Assembly: GCA_028407765.1 (NCBI GenBank) | Contig: JAOOJU010000007.1 | Span: 1-34,024, forward strand | Direction of reading: 5' to 3' | Length of the DNA: 34,024 nt | Source of the DNA: Rickettsiales bacterium | GTDB lineage: Bacteria > Pseudomonadota > Alphaproteobacteria > Methylaequorales > Methylaequoraceae | Part shown: one piece after another, positions 17,718-26,896 of the stretch | Position numbering within the stretch: the stretch's first letter is position 1 | Layout of the letters: each line of letters opens with the position of its first letter | The notes under the pieces: generated by a model | Told to the model about the DNA's origin: nothing | What the model saw: the letters and a program-made list of their open reading frames with translations, nothing else | The model's database searches: none | Program-made: the position numbers and the translations under genes

Positions 17718-18692
17718 TTTTTGTTTTTTAAATAAAAAGTACCATGCTATCAAGGCAGGTATTCCAACAAGTATTTCCCGAATCCTCCGACCAATAGCTA
17801 CTGCAAAAGCAATGGGACTTGTTAAACCTACAAAATTACCAACTAGCACAAAGGCAAATTCTTGCACACCCAAACCAGCGGGTATAAAAAAAGCCATTGC
17901 TCTCATTATTGCAGTAAATGATTCTATTATTACAACATCCATAATATTTATATTGACTCCAATTATTAGTAAAAATATAAAAATTTCTAAAGCACCTCCA
18001 ATCCAGCCCATGGCTCTGACAATCAGTGCAAAAAAAACAGTTTTTAGTCGATAACTTAGAAGATATAATTCAAAATCAAATTTAATTAAATTACTTATAA
18101 TGTTTTTTTTTAACTTTAAAGTTATAAACTTAGAAGACTTTCTTATTAAAAACTTTAAGACTCTTTTTCTTATCATGATGCAAAAAATAATAGAGGCCAA
18201 AATTAAAAAAAGAATTGAAAATCCTAAATATTTATTTTCTCCTTTTACTATTGAAAACTCTTGATTAGAAAAAATGACTATCATTAAACTAAAAACTGAC
18301 ATAATGAGTAAAGAAAATGCAGCTAAAGCGAGATCTCCTATAACCGTTGAAGATGCTTCCGATAGTTTCATACCCTTTTTTACACTTAAATACATTCTTA
18401 TAAACTCTCCCGTCACATTACCTGTAGGCATAACTTTTCCACCTGTTTGAGAAATCCATGTAATGATAAAACACCAATAAATCCCGAGATAATTTCTTTT
18501 CATTAGCATTTTCCAAGAAAGAGCATCAAAATATAAAGTTGGTATATGAGCAAAAATTAAAAGAAAAAGTTTTTCTTTATGTGCTGTGATATAATTTATC
18601 GACTCTGGTCCAGCAAAAAATTTATAGACCCAATAAATTGCCCCAAACCCAATAAAAAAGATGAGGATTGTTTTTAGCTGTTTAAATTTCAT
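17712..18692 (-). CDS. UPF0104/LPG-synthase-like integral membrane protein
   Basis: This 326-residue membrane protein resembles the flippase-like N-terminal part of lysylphosphatidylglycerol synthase (UPF0104 group, which includes HpnL). About seven or eight helices are visible. Typical features are the QTGGKVMPTGNVTGEFIRMYL region and the C-terminal AFFIPAGLGVQEFAFVLVG segment. The soluble aminoacyl-transferase domain of MprF is absent, so it is more likely a lipid transporter or flippase than a synthase. It starts inside the end of the PIG-L gene (11 nt overlap), which ties it to the glycosyltransferase-deacetylase pair upstream. Its lipid substrate is unknown. Confidence 0.85.
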   Translation of the reverse strand: MKFKQLKTILIFFIGFGAIYWVYKFFAGPESINYITAHKEKLFLLIFAHIPTLYFDALSWKMLMKRNYLGIYWCFIITWISQTGGKVMPTGNVTGEFIRMYLSVKKGMKLSEASSTVIGDLALAAFSLLIMSVFSLMIVIFSNQEFSIVKGENKYLGFSILFLILASIIFCIMIRKRVLKFLIRKSSKFITLKLKKNIISNLIKFDFELYLLSYRLKTVFFALIVRAMGWIGGALEIFIFLLIIGVNINIMDVVIIESFTAIMRAMAFFIPAGLGVQEFAFVLVGNFVGLTSPIAFAVAIGRRIREILVGIPALIAWYFLFKKQKL

Positions 18693-19443
18693 CTAGATAT
18701 TTATATGTATTTATTATCTTGCAGACCTCTTTCGGATCAGTCGAGTCAACTCTTGGGTGCCATGAAAAAATACCAAATCTTTTATAAAATAAAGTCCCAG
18801 TGTGCGGAACATAATGGTAATTATATCTAATAATAGGCCTATAAACTTCTCTTTTAGTTTTAATATAGTTCAAATTTTTTCTTTCTGATTTATAAATTAA
18901 TAATGATTTTTTTTTATATGCGACTTCATTTTTGTTTAATTCTATCAAAGTCTCATTTCCAATTTTATTAATAAATGAATTCGAATGAATCTTGTCACGA
19001 TAGTTATGATATTCAGAATATTCAAATACATTTATTTTTTTCACAAACTTTGAAGCAATAAAATTAGCAACGTCATGATCCTGATGCCCTCCTTCATAGG
19101 CAGGAACAAAAATGGAATCTATAGTCTGATTCTTAATAATACTTTTGATCTTTATGAAAGTTTGCTTAATATAATTTTTTAGGTGTCTGGTAGGAATATT
19201 TTGTAAAAAATAATCTTTTATTTTAAAAAAGTTTAAGGAATCTCTCATTTCATTCAATCTCTTATCAAGAAATATGTCATATTTATTTTTTTCCCAAAAC
19301 CACATTTCATTTTTAGAAACAACACCATTTGTGAGAAAAAAAATAAAAAAATTACAACCCTCTTCTTGTTTTCTTTTTATAAAGACAGAAAGACCAACAG
19401 TTTCGTCATCTGGATGTGGAGCTAAGATTAAAATATTTTTCAT
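18682..19443 (-). CDS. PIG-L family (LmbE-like) deacetylase
   Basis: This is a zinc-dependent N-deacetylase-family protein of 253 residues. The metal-binding motif is PHPDDE (9-14), and the second metal motif GGHQDHD is at 118-124. The C-terminal RPIIRYNYHYVPHTG stretch is also typical of PIG-L enzymes. Such enzymes remove acetyl groups from N-acetylglucosamine linked to a lipid or small molecule. It begins with a 4-nt overlap of the upstream glycosyltransferase stop and runs into the UPF0104 gene. A sugar-transfer-then-deacetylation step on a lipid carrier is a reasonable inference. Confidence 0.92.
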   Translation of the reverse strand: MKNILILAPHPDDETVGLSVFIKRKQEEGCNFFIFFLTNGVVSKNEMWFWEKNKYDIFLDKRLNEMRDSLNFFKIKDYFLQNIPTRHLKNYIKQTFIKIKSIIKNQTIDSIFVPAYEGGHQDHDVANFIASKFVKKINVFEYSEYHNYRDKIHSNSFINKIGNETLIELNKNEVAYKKKSLLIYKSERKNLNYIKTKREVYRPIIRYNYHYVPHTGTLFYKRFGIFSWHPRVDSTDPKEVCKIINTYKYLDEI

Positions 19444-20666
19444 TTATTTCTTTTTAAATACTTTAGCCAATAAGGAAATATATCTCTATTAAAGATTTCA
19501 CTCCAAGAATCAATTTTTTGTTTCGCAATAAACTCCTTCATCATTAAAAGCTTTCTCTTATCAACAATTAAATCTTCAATAATATTTGCCCAATGTTTGG
19601 CTTCATATTTGTTAATTATTATTCCATCAAACCCATTTTTATATATTCTTTTTCCTCCACCGGTTGGACTTACTATACAAATAGCTCCGCATGCTTTAGC
19701 TTCTAATACTACATTAGGACCAATTTCAAATTGAGAAGGAAAGATAAATAAGTCACATATTCTATAAAGTTTAGTTATTTCAGGAGGAGTTAAATATCCA
19801 ATTAAATTTAGATTCTTGGGAGAAATCTTAATACAAGCCTTTCCATGGATATTTTCTCCAGCCATAAGTGTAGTAACATGATTACCATGATCGTTTAATA
19901 TTTTTGTAATCTTTGCTAAAAGTAAAGCACCCTTTAGCTCGTGAATTCTTCCACTAAAAAAAAGGATTTTGTGAGTTTTAGGTATATTATACTTATCATA
20001 AATATAATTTTTATTTTCATTTTTTATATTAAAAATTTTTTTATCTATTCCTCTATTTAATCTAGTAATATTAATATTTTTTGCTTTTTTTTTCAAAACC
20101 TCAGGGCTATAAATTTTATCAGCGACCATTGCATGGTTTACTTTATGAATATACTTGTAAACCTTTTTTAACATCCTCTTTTCAAAAAAATTAGGAATTT
20201 CAAATCTACTGAGATTAAAAATTGGAAAATATTTTTTTATGACTTTTTCTACATAATATTTTGTATACGGTGGGGTATCTGTGTGTATTGAAGTAGTGAT
20301 TGGAATTGACCAGATCCTAGATGCAATCATCGCAGTTTTTGACATAGAAAAAAATTGGTCTGTTGTATGAATTAGATTGTAATTCCTAAGTTCAAATAAC
20401 AAGTAAGGATTTAAAGGAAATAAATCAGTTATATCTGCATCCACACCGATGTTTTTTAATAAGCTTGAAGATAGTATTGGTTTCCGTATTTTATATCTAA
20501 CGTTTTTAGAGATATTGATGTCTTTTTTTTCTTTACCTAAAAAAAAAATTGTAACAAAAAAGGGAAGTCTTATTTTTTTTACAGATTCACTTATTCTCAA
20601 CCAATATTTTACGTGACCACCAGCCTTTTCTGTATATTCTAAATCTACTAAAACTGCAATTTTCAT
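19440..20666 (-). CDS. Family 4 glycosyltransferase
   Basis: This is a GT-B fold glycosyltransferase of 408 residues. The N-terminal half begins MKIAVLVDLEYTEKAGGHVKYW, giving the glycine-rich acceptor-domain loop. The C-terminal half carries LFFSGRIHELKGALLLA and the family EX7E motif: Glu314 to Glu322 in FEIGPNVVLEAKACG. It probably adds a sugar, perhaps GlcNAc, to a lipid acceptor before deacetylation by the next gene product; the substrate is not visible in the sequence. It is the first of three overlapping genes and lies 37 nt downstream of uup. The local base composition is very AT-rich. Confidence 0.9.
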   Translation of the reverse strand: MKIAVLVDLEYTEKAGGHVKYWLRISESVKKIRLPFFVTIFFLGKEKKDINISKNVRYKIRKPILSSSLLKNIGVDADITDLFPLNPYLLFELRNYNLIHTTDQFFSMSKTAMIASRIWSIPITTSIHTDTPPYTKYYVEKVIKKYFPIFNLSRFEIPNFFEKRMLKKVYKYIHKVNHAMVADKIYSPEVLKKKAKNINITRLNRGIDKKIFNIKNENKNYIYDKYNIPKTHKILFFSGRIHELKGALLLAKITKILNDHGNHVTTLMAGENIHGKACIKISPKNLNLIGYLTPPEITKLYRICDLFIFPSQFEIGPNVVLEAKACGAICIVSPTGGGKRIYKNGFDGIIINKYEAKHWANIIEDLIVDKRKLLMMKEFIAKQKIDSWSEIFNRDIFPYWLKYLKRNK

Positions 20667-20703
20667 TTTTTAACTTAACTTTAATTATTTTATAAAAAAT
20701 TTA

Positions 20704-22527
20704 TTAACTGATATTTTCTTCTTCTAATTCTTTCCATCTTGATTCAAGTTCTAATAATTGTTTATTTAAATCTTCAATTTTTCTTGTAGTAACAAAAAAC
20801 TTTTCTTGGTTCTCTGTATATAAATTCTTATCTTCAAGAAACATTGAATTTTCTCTTATCTGGTCTTCTACTTTTTCAATTTTTTTTATAATTTGTTTAA
20901 TTCTACTTTCTATTGGAACTTGTTTTTTTAATTTTTTAACAATAACCTCATCATTTTTTTTTATTTTTTTGTTATTAGTATTTTCATTGTTCTTTTTATC
21001 AGAGTTCTTTGTGAGTATTTCGTCACATGACTTAAAAGAAATATCAATTAAACCCTTTCCTTTGAAGTAGAGCTTTTTTGTGGTCACTTGGTCCAGGAAA
21101 TCTCTATCATGAGAGGCAATAACTGAAGTTCCATTATAGCTAGCTAGAAAATCAATTAACATATCCAGAGTTTCGAGGTCAAGGTCATTAGTAGGTTCAT
21201 CGAGAATTAAAAGTTGTTTAGGGTTAGCTAATATTTTTGCTAAAAGTAATCTATTTCTCTGACCACCAGACAACGTGAAGACTTTATCGTTGATGTCAGA
21301 TGGATCAAATAAAAAGTTTTTTAGGTAACCACAAATATGCTTTTTTTGTCCATTTACATCTAAATAATCTCCTCCGCTAGGAATAAGATTTTCTTTTATT
21401 GAAAGATCCAAATTTATTTGATCACTTTGCTGATCAAAATAAGAGTATTCAATATTATCTCTTAATTTTAAAGAACCTTCATCAAGTTTTATTTTTTTTA
21501 CTAATATCTTGAGTAATGTTGACTTTCCAATCCCATTAATTCCCAACAAACCAATCTTTTCACCTCTTGTAATTTTAAAATCAAATTTTTTAAGTATTAT
21601 GATATCTTCATTATTATTCTCATAACTCTTAGAGGCATTAAAAAACTGTGCAATAACATTTGGACCAATCTCATCAAATTCCATTTGATTAAACTTAACT
21701 TTAGAGATAGCTCTAATAAATTCAGATTTTTGTTTCTTGAAATCTTTTTCTAATAACTTAACGTTTTCTTTTCTTCTTTCATTTCTTTTTCTCCTTGCCT
21801 TAATCCCTTTTGATAACCATTCAAGCTCTTGCTTTAGCAAATTATTCTTATTTTTTAATTCTCTTTTTTCATGTTCAATTAATTTTTCTGACCATTCGCT
21901 AAAAGATATAAATCCACGAGGCGATACCTTTATAGAACCTCTGTCCATCCAGAATACTTTATTTGTAATATTACTTAAAAATTTTCTGTCATGACTAACT
22001 ACTAACACAGATCCATTATATTGATTTTTTAAGTAATCCTCTAACCAATCAATTGATTCTATATCAAGATGGTTGGTAGGTTCATCCAGAAACAATACAT
22101 CAGGTTCCTTAATTATAACTGAAGCCAAAGATATTTTTCTAATACCTCCACCAGACAATTGATTGAGTTGTTGATATTTATCAATTTTTAAATTTTTACT
22201 TAGTTTATCAATTTTATAAGTAATATCTAAATGGCTCTTATCTTCAATCTCACTTTTAATATATTCTTCTACAGTCTGTTTTTTGTTAAAAAAATTTTTT
22301 TGTTTCAGAAAACCAAATGTAATTTTTGGATGAAACCACATTTCTCCAGTTTCAGGTATTTTTTCTTTTGATAAAATTTCCATCAAAGTAGATTTACCAA
22401 CACCATTTTTACCGATTAATGCAACTCTATCTGATCTATGAATTGACAAATTTAAATTCTTTAAGATTGGTATTTTGGTGTAACTAAAAGAACAATCTTG
22501 TAATGAAATAACTAGTTCTTTATTCAT
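20704..22527 (-). CDS. uup: ABC-F ATPase Uup
   Basis: This is a soluble twin-ATPase ABC-F protein of 607 residues with no membrane domain. The first Walker A is GKNGVGKST (39-47), with signature LSGGG and Walker B LFLDEPTNHLD. The second half has GINGIGKST, LSGGQRNR and LILDEPTNDLD. The linker contains EWLSKGIKARRKRNERR, typical of Uup, and the charged C-terminal tail (about 510-607) forms the coiled-coil DNA-binding-like domain. The family is linked to ribosome function and suppression of transposon excision. The ATG at 22527 starts only 7 nt after the tRNA-Gln 3' end, leaving almost no separate leader. Confidence 0.95.
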   Translation of the reverse strand: MNKELVISLQDCSFSYTKIPILKNLNLSIHRSDRVALIGKNGVGKSTLMEILSKEKIPETGEMWFHPKITFGFLKQKNFFNKKQTVEEYIKSEIEDKSHLDITYKIDKLSKNLKIDKYQQLNQLSGGGIRKISLASVIIKEPDVLFLDEPTNHLDIESIDWLEDYLKNQYNGSVLVVSHDRKFLSNITNKVFWMDRGSIKVSPRGFISFSEWSEKLIEHEKRELKNKNNLLKQELEWLSKGIKARRKRNERRKENVKLLEKDFKKQKSEFIRAISKVKFNQMEFDEIGPNVIAQFFNASKSYENNNEDIIILKKFDFKITRGEKIGLLGINGIGKSTLLKILVKKIKLDEGSLKLRDNIEYSYFDQQSDQINLDLSIKENLIPSGGDYLDVNGQKKHICGYLKNFLFDPSDINDKVFTLSGGQRNRLLLAKILANPKQLLILDEPTNDLDLETLDMLIDFLASYNGTSVIASHDRDFLDQVTTKKLYFKGKGLIDISFKSCDEILTKNSDKKNNENTNNKKIKKNDEVIVKKLKKQVPIESRIKQIIKKIEKVEDQIRENSMFLEDKNLYTENQEKFFVTTRKIEDLNKQLLELESRWKELEEENIS

Positions 22528-22534
22528 AATAATA

Positions 22535-22608
22535 TGGCTGGGGTGGCAGGATTCGAACCTGCGATACCGATACCAAAAACCGGTGCCTTACCACTTGGCC
22601 ACACCCCA
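22535..22608 (-). tRNA. trnQ: tRNA-Gln (anticodon TTG)
   Basis: A 74-nt cloverleaf folds on the minus strand. The acceptor stem TGGGGTG pairs with CACCCCA, the D arm is GCC/GGC, and the anticodon stem CCGGT pairs with ATCGG including one G-U pair. The anticodon TTG (22574-22576) reads CAA. The T arm is GCAGG/CCTGC with loop TTCGAAT. The sequence is very close to E. coli tRNA-Gln. The 3' CCA is encoded (22535-22537). It lies between ispE and uup in the same direction. Confidence 0.97.
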
Positions 22609-22652
22609 ATTAAATAAATTAAAACATAAACATTTTTTTTTTACTAAACAAG

Positions 22653-23531
22653 TCATATGTAATTTAAGGTGGTGCCAGAACTAATCCACCAATCATTATT
22701 TTTTTCTTTAAATTTCTGCTCTGCCTCCTTTATATGAAAATTAGTTTCAAAAATACCAAAGCATGTTGCACCTGAACCAGTCATCCTATAAAAAATACAT
22801 TGTGTCTCATTTTTAAAAAAATGAATAATTTCATTAACTTCAGGGCTATTTTTTATAACAATATTTTGAAGGTCATTACTTGATTCATTAAGAATATTGA
22901 TAAATTCCTTTTTATTAATCTTTCCGCAAGGAAATTTGGTGGGGTTAGTATTAAAGCTTTTAATTCTGTTAAAAATACTCTTTGTTGAAATTTCGATAAG
23001 AGGATTAACCAATAGTACTTTTAAACTCCCCAAATGCTCTACAGGCATAATCTCCTCTCCAATTCCACCTACTAAGGATGGCTTTCCATAATAACAAAAA
23101 GGTACGTCAGAACCAATTGAAATCAAAAGTTTATCAAGATCTACTTTTTTAATATTTAAATTAAAAATTTTCATTATCCCTCTAACTACTGTTGCAGCAT
23201 TAGATGATCCTCCTCCAAGACCTGAACTAATAGGTAAATTTTTTTCTAAAATAATTGATACATTAAATTTCCTCTTGCAGAATATTTCTAATCTCCTTAT
23301 GGTCTGGGTAATTATATTATCATCTACCTTCAAATCGTTAGAAAACGAACCTGTTATATCTAAAGAGTATCTATCAGAAAAAGATATTTTAATATTATCT
23401 CCTATATTGCATAGACACATCAGGCTATTTAAATTGTGAAAACCATCATTCCTTTTTGACAAGATCTCTAAGAAAAGGTTTATTTTTGCCGGAGAAAATA
23501 ATAAATACTCTTTCAAATCCTTATTTTTCAT
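22653..23531 (-). CDS. ispE: 4-diphosphocytidyl-2-C-methyl-D-erythritol kinase IspE
   Basis: IspE phosphorylates CDP-methylerythritol in the non-mevalonate isoprenoid pathway, feeding quinone and undecaprenyl synthesis. The GHMP-kinase motifs are present: PAKINLFL with the catalytic lysine at 16, the ATP loop LPISSGLGGGSSNAA, GSDVPFC with the catalytic aspartate, and the C-terminal MTGSGATCFGIF. The length of 292 residues is normal. It overlaps the upstream TPR gene by 4 nt (ATGA), so the two are coupled. The downstream tRNA-Gln may be part of the same transcript. Confidence 0.96.
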   Translation of the reverse strand: MKNKDLKEYLLFSPAKINLFLEILSKRNDGFHNLNSLMCLCNIGDNIKISFSDRYSLDITGSFSNDLKVDDNIITQTIRRLEIFCKRKFNVSIILEKNLPISSGLGGGSSNAATVVRGIMKIFNLNIKKVDLDKLLISIGSDVPFCYYGKPSLVGGIGEEIMPVEHLGSLKVLLVNPLIEISTKSIFNRIKSFNTNPTKFPCGKINKKEFINILNESSNDLQNIVIKNSPEVNEIIHFFKNETQCIFYRMTGSGATCFGIFETNFHIKEAEQKFKEKNNDWWISSGTTLNYI

Positions 23532-25183
23532 AGTCCAAAAGTAATTTTGTGTCTAACTATTTTTCTTTTTTCAAATTCTGGGTCATAAACTAATACTTTT
23601 TTCCATTGTGAGTAAGCTTCTTTTTTTCTACCAACTTTCCAGTAAGCATCTCCAAGATGGTCATTTAATGTTGGGTCAAAAGGAAGAATTGAAATTGCTT
23701 TTTCAAGAATAGTTATAGAGTCTTTATAATAACCTAAAAGATAATAAGCCCATCCCAAAGAATCAGTTATAAATGCATCTTCAGGTTCTAGCTTATTTGC
23801 AGATATAATAAGTTCTAATGCTTGATTCAATTTAACATTTCTCTCCAGCCAGCTGTAACCAAGATAATTCATAACATAAGCCGAATTTGGTTTTAACTCC
23901 AAAGCCCTCAATAAATCTTTATCTGAACGCTCCCAATCTTTTAATCTCTCATAAGATATTCCTCTTGCATAAAAAATACTCCAGTGATCTAACTTATATA
24001 CTTTAATATTACTGATAATATCACTATAAAATTTTATTGATTCTTTATGATAACCTGTTTGTCTTAAATTATCTGCTAAAATTAGTTTCAGCTCATTGTT
24101 TTCAGGAAATTTGATAATTAATTTTTTCACATATTGTTTAATTTTCTCATTTTTTTCTAAAATATTCAGGGACTCAATAACCACTTTTGAACTTTTTAAA
24201 TAATAAAGATTATCTTCTTTAATATTCTTGGAAGACTCAATAACTAAATTATCTAAATTTAACTTCCGATATATATTTAAAAGCAAATAGTTTAACGGCT
24301 CATGATCAGGCCTCAGTTTTAAGCCTATAATTGCAAAGTAAGCAGAAAATCTATACAATCGATTTTCATAAAACCAACCAGAAATATTAAAATATGCCTC
24401 AGCAAGACCATCAGAAGGTTTTCTTAAAGGACTAAATATTTCTAAATTAACATCAATAAAATCGACATCTCCAACATTAAAATCGCTTTTATTTAATAAA
24501 TTAAATATTTGTTGAGCTGAATCTTTATTGTTATTTCTGATATAAAAATCTAACAATATTTCTAATACTCGATAGGATTTCAAATCACTTTCTGATAAAA
24601 ATTCATAGTTTTTTTTTGCTTCTAATTTGTCTTTATCAATAATATCAAAAATTAGTGCTTTATGAAGACAATGTAATGGAATACAGGAATTGTTATTTTC
24701 CTCATCAAAAAACTCCACAGCTTTTTTTGTATTTCCTTGAGTTGCTTTTATCCAGCTATGTATTACTTGAATAAATCTTTCATCAATTTCATATGTTTTT
24801 ATATTACTTAAAAAACTCTCTGCTTTATTATAATCTCCATTAATATATGCGTCTGTGGAAAGAACTAGGTTTGTAAAAAAATTTGAGGGTTCAAAGGATA
24901 TGAATTTTTTTGCAAACTCCAGTGATAAATCATAGTCATTGTATAGAAGTGAAGTAAAAAACGCTTTTTTGATTAACTCATTATTATTAATCAGACTTTT
25001 AAATTCTTTCAAGAATTTCAACGAATAATTTGTATCACTTGTCTTTTCAGCAAAATACCATGATAGATAGTTTCCTGATTCAACATTGAAACTTTCTACT
25101 GATGGGTATTTATCTTTTTTTATAGATAAAGATAAATTGGGAATTAATGCAAAAATAAAAATAATTAAGGAAAATTTCCTCAT
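23528..25183 (-). CDS. Exported TPR-repeat protein
   Basis: This is a 551-residue protein with an N-terminal signal sequence (MRKFSLIIFIFALIPNLSLS) followed by repeated helical pairs of TPR type. The repeats are clearest in the C-terminal third, for example SAYVMNYLGYSWLE, DAFITDSLGWAYYLLG and DPTLNDHLGDAYWKVG. The ATG at 25183 was chosen because the signal peptide starts there; a GTG at 25216 would extend into the end of ETF-QO. Position between ETF-QO and ispE matches alphaproteobacterial homologues of unknown function. It probably acts in the periplasm or at the membrane as a scaffold. Confidence 0.9.
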   Translation of the reverse strand: MRKFSLIIFIFALIPNLSLSIKKDKYPSVESFNVESGNYLSWYFAEKTSDTNYSLKFLKEFKSLINNNELIKKAFFTSLLYNDYDLSLEFAKKFISFEPSNFFTNLVLSTDAYINGDYNKAESFLSNIKTYEIDERFIQVIHSWIKATQGNTKKAVEFFDEENNNSCIPLHCLHKALIFDIIDKDKLEAKKNYEFLSESDLKSYRVLEILLDFYIRNNNKDSAQQIFNLLNKSDFNVGDVDFIDVNLEIFSPLRKPSDGLAEAYFNISGWFYENRLYRFSAYFAIIGLKLRPDHEPLNYLLLNIYRKLNLDNLVIESSKNIKEDNLYYLKSSKVVIESLNILEKNEKIKQYVKKLIIKFPENNELKLILADNLRQTGYHKESIKFYSDIISNIKVYKLDHWSIFYARGISYERLKDWERSDKDLLRALELKPNSAYVMNYLGYSWLERNVKLNQALELIISANKLEPEDAFITDSLGWAYYLLGYYKDSITILEKAISILPFDPTLNDHLGDAYWKVGRKKEAYSQWKKVLVYDPEFEKRKIVRHKITFGL

Positions 25184-25187
25184 GTAT

Positions 25188-26828
25188 CTACATATTTGTA
25201 TAACTAGGACCCCCACCTCCCTCAGGTGTTACCCAAGTTATATTTTGATTAGGATCTTTAATATCACAAGTTTTACAATGAATGCAGTTTTGTGCATTAA
25301 TTTGTAACTTTAATTCATTATCTTTGTTAATGACCTCGTATACTCCCGCAGGACAATATCGCTGTTCAGGTGAATCAAAATATTGATTATTATAACTAAT
25401 CGGCATATTTGCATCACTAAGCTTCAAATGGCACGGCTGATCTTCTTCATGATAAGTTGAAGTAAACGCCACATTAGTAAGTTTATCAAAAGTCAGAACT
25501 CCATCTGGCTTCGGATAATCTATTCTTTTAACTTTTGACTTTTCTTGTAGAGATAGATGGTCTTTTTTATGGTGATGAAGTGTCCATGGAGCCTTTCCCC
25601 CTAAAAGGATTTGATCAAATCCAGTGAGAAGCATACCTGTGCTTAAACCCCATCTAAATGAAGGTCTAACATTTCTTGCATTAAACAACTCTTTTCCTGC
25701 CCAAGAGTTTCTAAAATTTTTTTGATAACAATTCAATAAATCATGTTTTCTTTTATTTTTTATTGCTTCAAATGCTGAACTAGCAGCTATCATGCCAGAT
25801 TTCATGGCGGTATGTGTACCTTTAATTTTAGGCGTATTTAACGTACCCGCCTCGCAACCAATTAGTGCTCCTCCAGGAAAAACAAGGTCTGGTAGAGACT
25901 GCCAGCCTCCCTCATTTAGGGCTCTTGCACCATATGAAATTCTTCTTCCCCCTTTAAAAATTGAACTTATCTTTTGATGTGTCTTAAATCTTTGAAACTC
26001 ATCATATGGAGATAAATAAGGGTTTTCGTAATCTAAACCAATTACAAAACCAACAGATACTAGATTCTTATCCAGATGATAGAGGAAAGAACCACCGTAT
26101 GTACTCGATTCAAGTGGCCATCCCACTGAGTGAATTACCTGACCTGGTTTAGAGTTTTCTTCTCTGACTTCCCATAATTCCTTGAGCCCTATACCATAAG
26201 TTTGATGCTCTGAATTATTATCCAGACCAAAATTTTTAATTATTTGTTTTCCTAAATGACCTCTGCATCCTTCAGCAAAAAAAACATATTTTGAGTGAAT
26301 TTCAATTCCTTGTTGATAATTTGCTCCTTTTTCTCCGTTTTTAAGAATACCATGATCACCCGTTGCAATTCCGCAAACATTTTTATTTTCATCAAAAAGG
26401 ATTTCCGAAGCAGAAAAACCAGGATAAATTTCTACTCCAAGGTTTTCAGCTTGTTCAGCCAACCATATACAAAAATTTCCCAAAGAAATTATATAATTTT
26501 CTTTATTGTGCATCACTTTTGGGAGCAAAAAATTAGGAAATCTAAATGAATTATTTTTTGTCAAAAATAAGAACTTTTCATTATTTACTTTAGTCTTAAT
26601 TGGAGAATTTTTTTCTTTCCAATCTGGAATTAATTCATCTAATGCTTTGGTCTCAAGAACTGCTCCTGACAATATATGTGATCCTACCTGTGATCCTTTT
26701 TCGACGACACATACACTATAGTTTAAGTTATTTTTTTGACATAGTTTTCTAAATTCAATTGCTGCCGACAGACCAGATGGACCTGCTCCAACTATGACAA
26801 GATCGTATTCCATTTTTTCTCTATTCAT
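25188..26828 (-). CDS. Electron transfer flavoprotein-ubiquinone oxidoreductase
   Basis: ETF-QO passes electrons from reduced ETF, produced by acyl-CoA and dimethylglycine or sarcosine-type dehydrogenases, to ubiquinone at the inner membrane. The FAD-binding GAGPSG is at 14-19. The GCEAGTLNTPKIKGTHTAMKSG block is characteristic of the family. The [4Fe-4S] ligands are Cys492, Cys515, Cys518 and Cys521 (CIHCKTC). The length of 546 residues is normal for the soluble-plus-monotopic enzyme. The ATG at 26828 is supported by AAGGAAG eight nt upstream; a second ATG five codons on is less likely. It is divergent from the uracil-DNA glycosylase gene. Confidence 0.97.
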   Translation of the reverse strand: MNREKMEYDLVIVGAGPSGLSAAIEFRKLCQKNNLNYSVCVVEKGSQVGSHILSGAVLETKALDELIPDWKEKNSPIKTKVNNEKFLFLTKNNSFRFPNFLLPKVMHNKENYIISLGNFCIWLAEQAENLGVEIYPGFSASEILFDENKNVCGIATGDHGILKNGEKGANYQQGIEIHSKYVFFAEGCRGHLGKQIIKNFGLDNNSEHQTYGIGLKELWEVREENSKPGQVIHSVGWPLESSTYGGSFLYHLDKNLVSVGFVIGLDYENPYLSPYDEFQRFKTHQKISSIFKGGRRISYGARALNEGGWQSLPDLVFPGGALIGCEAGTLNTPKIKGTHTAMKSGMIAASSAFEAIKNKRKHDLLNCYQKNFRNSWAGKELFNARNVRPSFRWGLSTGMLLTGFDQILLGGKAPWTLHHHKKDHLSLQEKSKVKRIDYPKPDGVLTFDKLTNVAFTSTYHEEDQPCHLKLSDANMPISYNNQYFDSPEQRYCPAGVYEVINKDNELKLQINAQNCIHCKTCDIKDPNQNITWVTPEGGGGPSYTNM

Positions 26829-26836
26829 AAAACTAA

Positions 26837-26843
26837 CTTCCTT
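26837..26843 (-). promoter_or_regulatory. Ribosome binding site of ETF-QO
   Basis: AAGGAAG on the minus strand ends 8 nt before the ATG at 26828, deciding for this start over the ATG at 26813. Confidence 0.7.
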
Positions 26844-26871
26844 GGCAAAGAACTATAAAAAATAGTATAAT
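26842..26871 (+). promoter_or_regulatory. Candidate sigma-70 promoter for the uracil-DNA glycosylase operon
   Basis: TTGGCA (26842-26847) and a perfect TATAAT (26866-26871) are separated by 18 nt. Transcription would begin near 26878, about 19 nt before the ATG at 26897. The -35 box overlaps the ribosome site of the divergent ETF-QO gene. Confidence 0.5.
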
Positions 26872-26896
26872 AATATTAACTATTTATATATATGAG

